NCBI GenBank assembly: GCA_964640665.1
Contig: CAZXHT010000013.1
Coordinates: forward strand, 1-64,000
DNA: 64,000 nt
DNA from: DATKYQ01 sp964640665
GTDB lineage: Bacteria > Myxococcota > B64-G9
Reading direction: 5' to 3'
The notes beneath the pieces are model-generated. The model did not search any database, was not told where the DNA came from, and worked only from the letters and a program-made list of their open reading frames with translations. This document shows positions 62,986 to 64,000 of this stretch, piece by piece. Position 1 is the first letter of the stretch. Each line of letters begins with the position of its first letter. The position numbers and the translations under genes were made by a program.

Positions 62986-63999
62986 TCACCTCCCTGAAAG
63001 ACGCCGCCAACTTTCGCCGCCGTCACTTGTCTGAAGCAAATATCCCCTGCCGCCCACGGCAAACCCGAGCCGGGCGTCTAAGAAACGCACGGCATTCAGC
63101 CAGGTGTAGAGCCCGGAACGCAAGTGTTCGAACCGGCCGTCCTTGCCGCGCCTGATGATCAGGCCGTCACGCCCAACCAGAAAAAGACTGGATCCTTGTT
63201 GCCACAACCCCAGGATATGCTCGCTGACGCCGGTGTGCACAAGTCGCCAGTGACTGCCGCCGTCGGATGTCTCCATCAAGGTTCCCTCGGAGCCGGCCGC
63301 TAAGACCCTGTCCGAATCGAGCGCCAACAGGCAGAAAAGCAGCTTACCCGAGGCGCTCGGCTGGCGCTTCCAGCTTGACCCGCCGTCCACGGTGTGCAAG
63401 ACCATGCCGAATTCGCCCACTATCCAGCCCTGTTGCTCATCGGCGAATGCGACCGCGTTCAGGCGCGCCTCTCCGGCGGCACCTTGGTTCTCTTCCTCTG
63501 CGGTCGAGACCACTCCGCCGCTCCCCTCTTCGGTTGCCGGCGGGCCGGCATCGTATTCCTGCGTCTGCCAGGACTCTCCGCCGTCCGGGCTGTGGATGAC
63601 GGTGCCGAAGTTGCCCACAGCCCAAGCGCCGCCTGCGGGAGTCAAGGCCACGCCGAACAGGTGCTCATGCACTCCGCTCTTTTTGTGCTGCCAGCTCTTG
63701 CCGCCGTCGTCAGTCACCAGAACCATCCCGCCGCGCCCGACGATCACGCCACGGCCGGAAGCGCTGATATCGATCGAGAAAAGGGCGTTGCGGGTTCCAG
63801 GATCGATCGCTTGAAAACTCTTGCCCCGATCGCGGGAGACGAGCAGCAGGCCCGGGTAGCCCGTGACGAAGACGTCGTCTCCACGGGCGGTGATGGCGTA
63901 GAGCTTGTCCCGATGGGAAATCTCTTCGAGCGGGTCGGCCACGGAGACCGTCCCGAAAAGCAACAGCACGACGAAAGTAAGCAGGGCCGGTTTTGTCAT
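62986..63999 (-). CDS. YCF48-type beta-propeller protein
   Basis: The 337-residue exported protein (signal peptide MTKPALLTFVVLLLFGTVSV) has BNR/YCF48 repeats: SRDRGKSFQAIDPGTRNALF, TDDGGKSWQHKKSGVHEHLF, SPDGGESWQTQEYDAG, VDGGSSWKRQPSASG and TSDGGESWRRLSGR. Each blade has the GG-x-S/T-W motif. These proteins occur with MMPL/RND exporters and may help assemble or sense envelope cargo. The ATG is at 63999, one base from the window end, so further operon genes may lie outside. Confidence 0.88.
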   Translation of the reverse strand: MTKPALLTFVVLLLFGTVSVADPLEEISHRDKLYAITARGDDVFVTGYPGLLLVSRDRGKSFQAIDPGTRNALFSIDISASGRGVIVGRGGMVLVTDDGGKSWQHKKSGVHEHLFGVALTPAGGAWAVGNFGTVIHSPDGGESWQTQEYDAGPPATEEGSGGVVSTAEEENQGAAGEARLNAVAFADEQQGWIVGEFGMVLHTVDGGSSWKRQPSASGKLLFCLLALDSDRVLAAGSEGTLMETSDGGSHWRLVHTGVSEHILGLWQQGSSLFLVGRDGLIIRRGKDGRFEHLRSGLYTWLNAVRFLDARLGFAVGGRGYLLQTSDGGESWRRLSGR

Positions 64000-64000
64000 T

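Overview
The window looks like a chromosomal segment from an uncultured, GC-rich, Gram-negative bacterium of the Myxococcota or a related deltaproteobacterial-type lineage. The basis is the style of the proteome. At least ten predicted lipoproteins have a lipobox followed by Asp/Gly-rich low-complexity linkers. There are MopE-type Cys repeats, IPT/TIG, ASH, thrombospondin-3, lamin-tail and FG-GAP modules, two C-terminal Gly-Cys-Gly-Cys/TM/basic tails of the MYXO-CTERM kind, and two proteins resembling the Myxococcus-type TIGR02265/V4R family. No rRNA, tRNA, CRISPR array, prophage or intact insertion sequence was seen. Lineage is inferred; no marker gene is present.

Layout. (1) 81-3023, minus: a secreted heparinase II/III-like protein. 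(2) 3093-18949, plus: a tightly packed metabolic run. It holds a PDZ/thioredoxin-fold protein, transketolase, acyl-CoA dehydrogenase, EtfB, EtfA, FixC, FixX, an FMN reductase-like protein, a GT2 glycosyltransferase, a large membrane protein, a V4R/TIGR02265-like protein, a repeat-rich envelope protein and a CaiB/BaiF CoA-transferase. The FixABCX-like set with the dehydrogenase suggests acyl-CoA oxidation with electrons passed to quinone, possibly by bifurcation. (3) 18971-30205, minus: alpha/beta hydrolase, S9 peptidase, GH57 glycosidase lipoprotein, an IPT/starch-binding lipoprotein and an FG-GAP lipoprotein, probably an extracellular polysaccharide and peptide unit. (4) 30375-36324, plus: a 1395-residue ASH/MopE/lamin-tail lipoprotein followed by a secreted subtilase. 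(5) 36346-42184: an orphan DUF4143-type ATPase, a HAD phosphatase and a second heparinase-like lipoprotein.

(6) 42208-48116, minus: the most interesting locus. An ECF sigma factor, a membrane zinc-finger anti-sigma with a DUF4384-like sensor domain, an exported caspase-like lipoprotein with a C-terminal barrel-like region, a VWA lipoprotein and an MscS channel follow each other with ATGA overlaps or short gaps. A V4R-like gene diverges from it. This reads as an envelope-stress or regulated-proteolysis module. (7) 48870-54327: a thrombospondin-3/papain-like lipoprotein, an AzgA-type purine permease, a small repeat lipoprotein and an AGCS symporter with an unusual inserted domain. (8) 54351-59228, minus: a three-gene lipoprotein operon of lower GC (HEAT/Ig protein, DNase I-fold nuclease or phosphodiesterase, beta-propeller). 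It is driven by a TTGACA/TATAAT promoter whose spacer contains an 11-T tract. (9) 59767-63999, minus: a trypsin-like protease, an MMPL/RND exporter and a YCF48-type propeller, an envelope export cluster that reaches the window edge.

Translation starts were often moved inward from the longest open frame, using Shine-Dalgarno matches and signal peptides; the reasons are given per gene. All functional assignments are from motif recognition by eye, without database searches.
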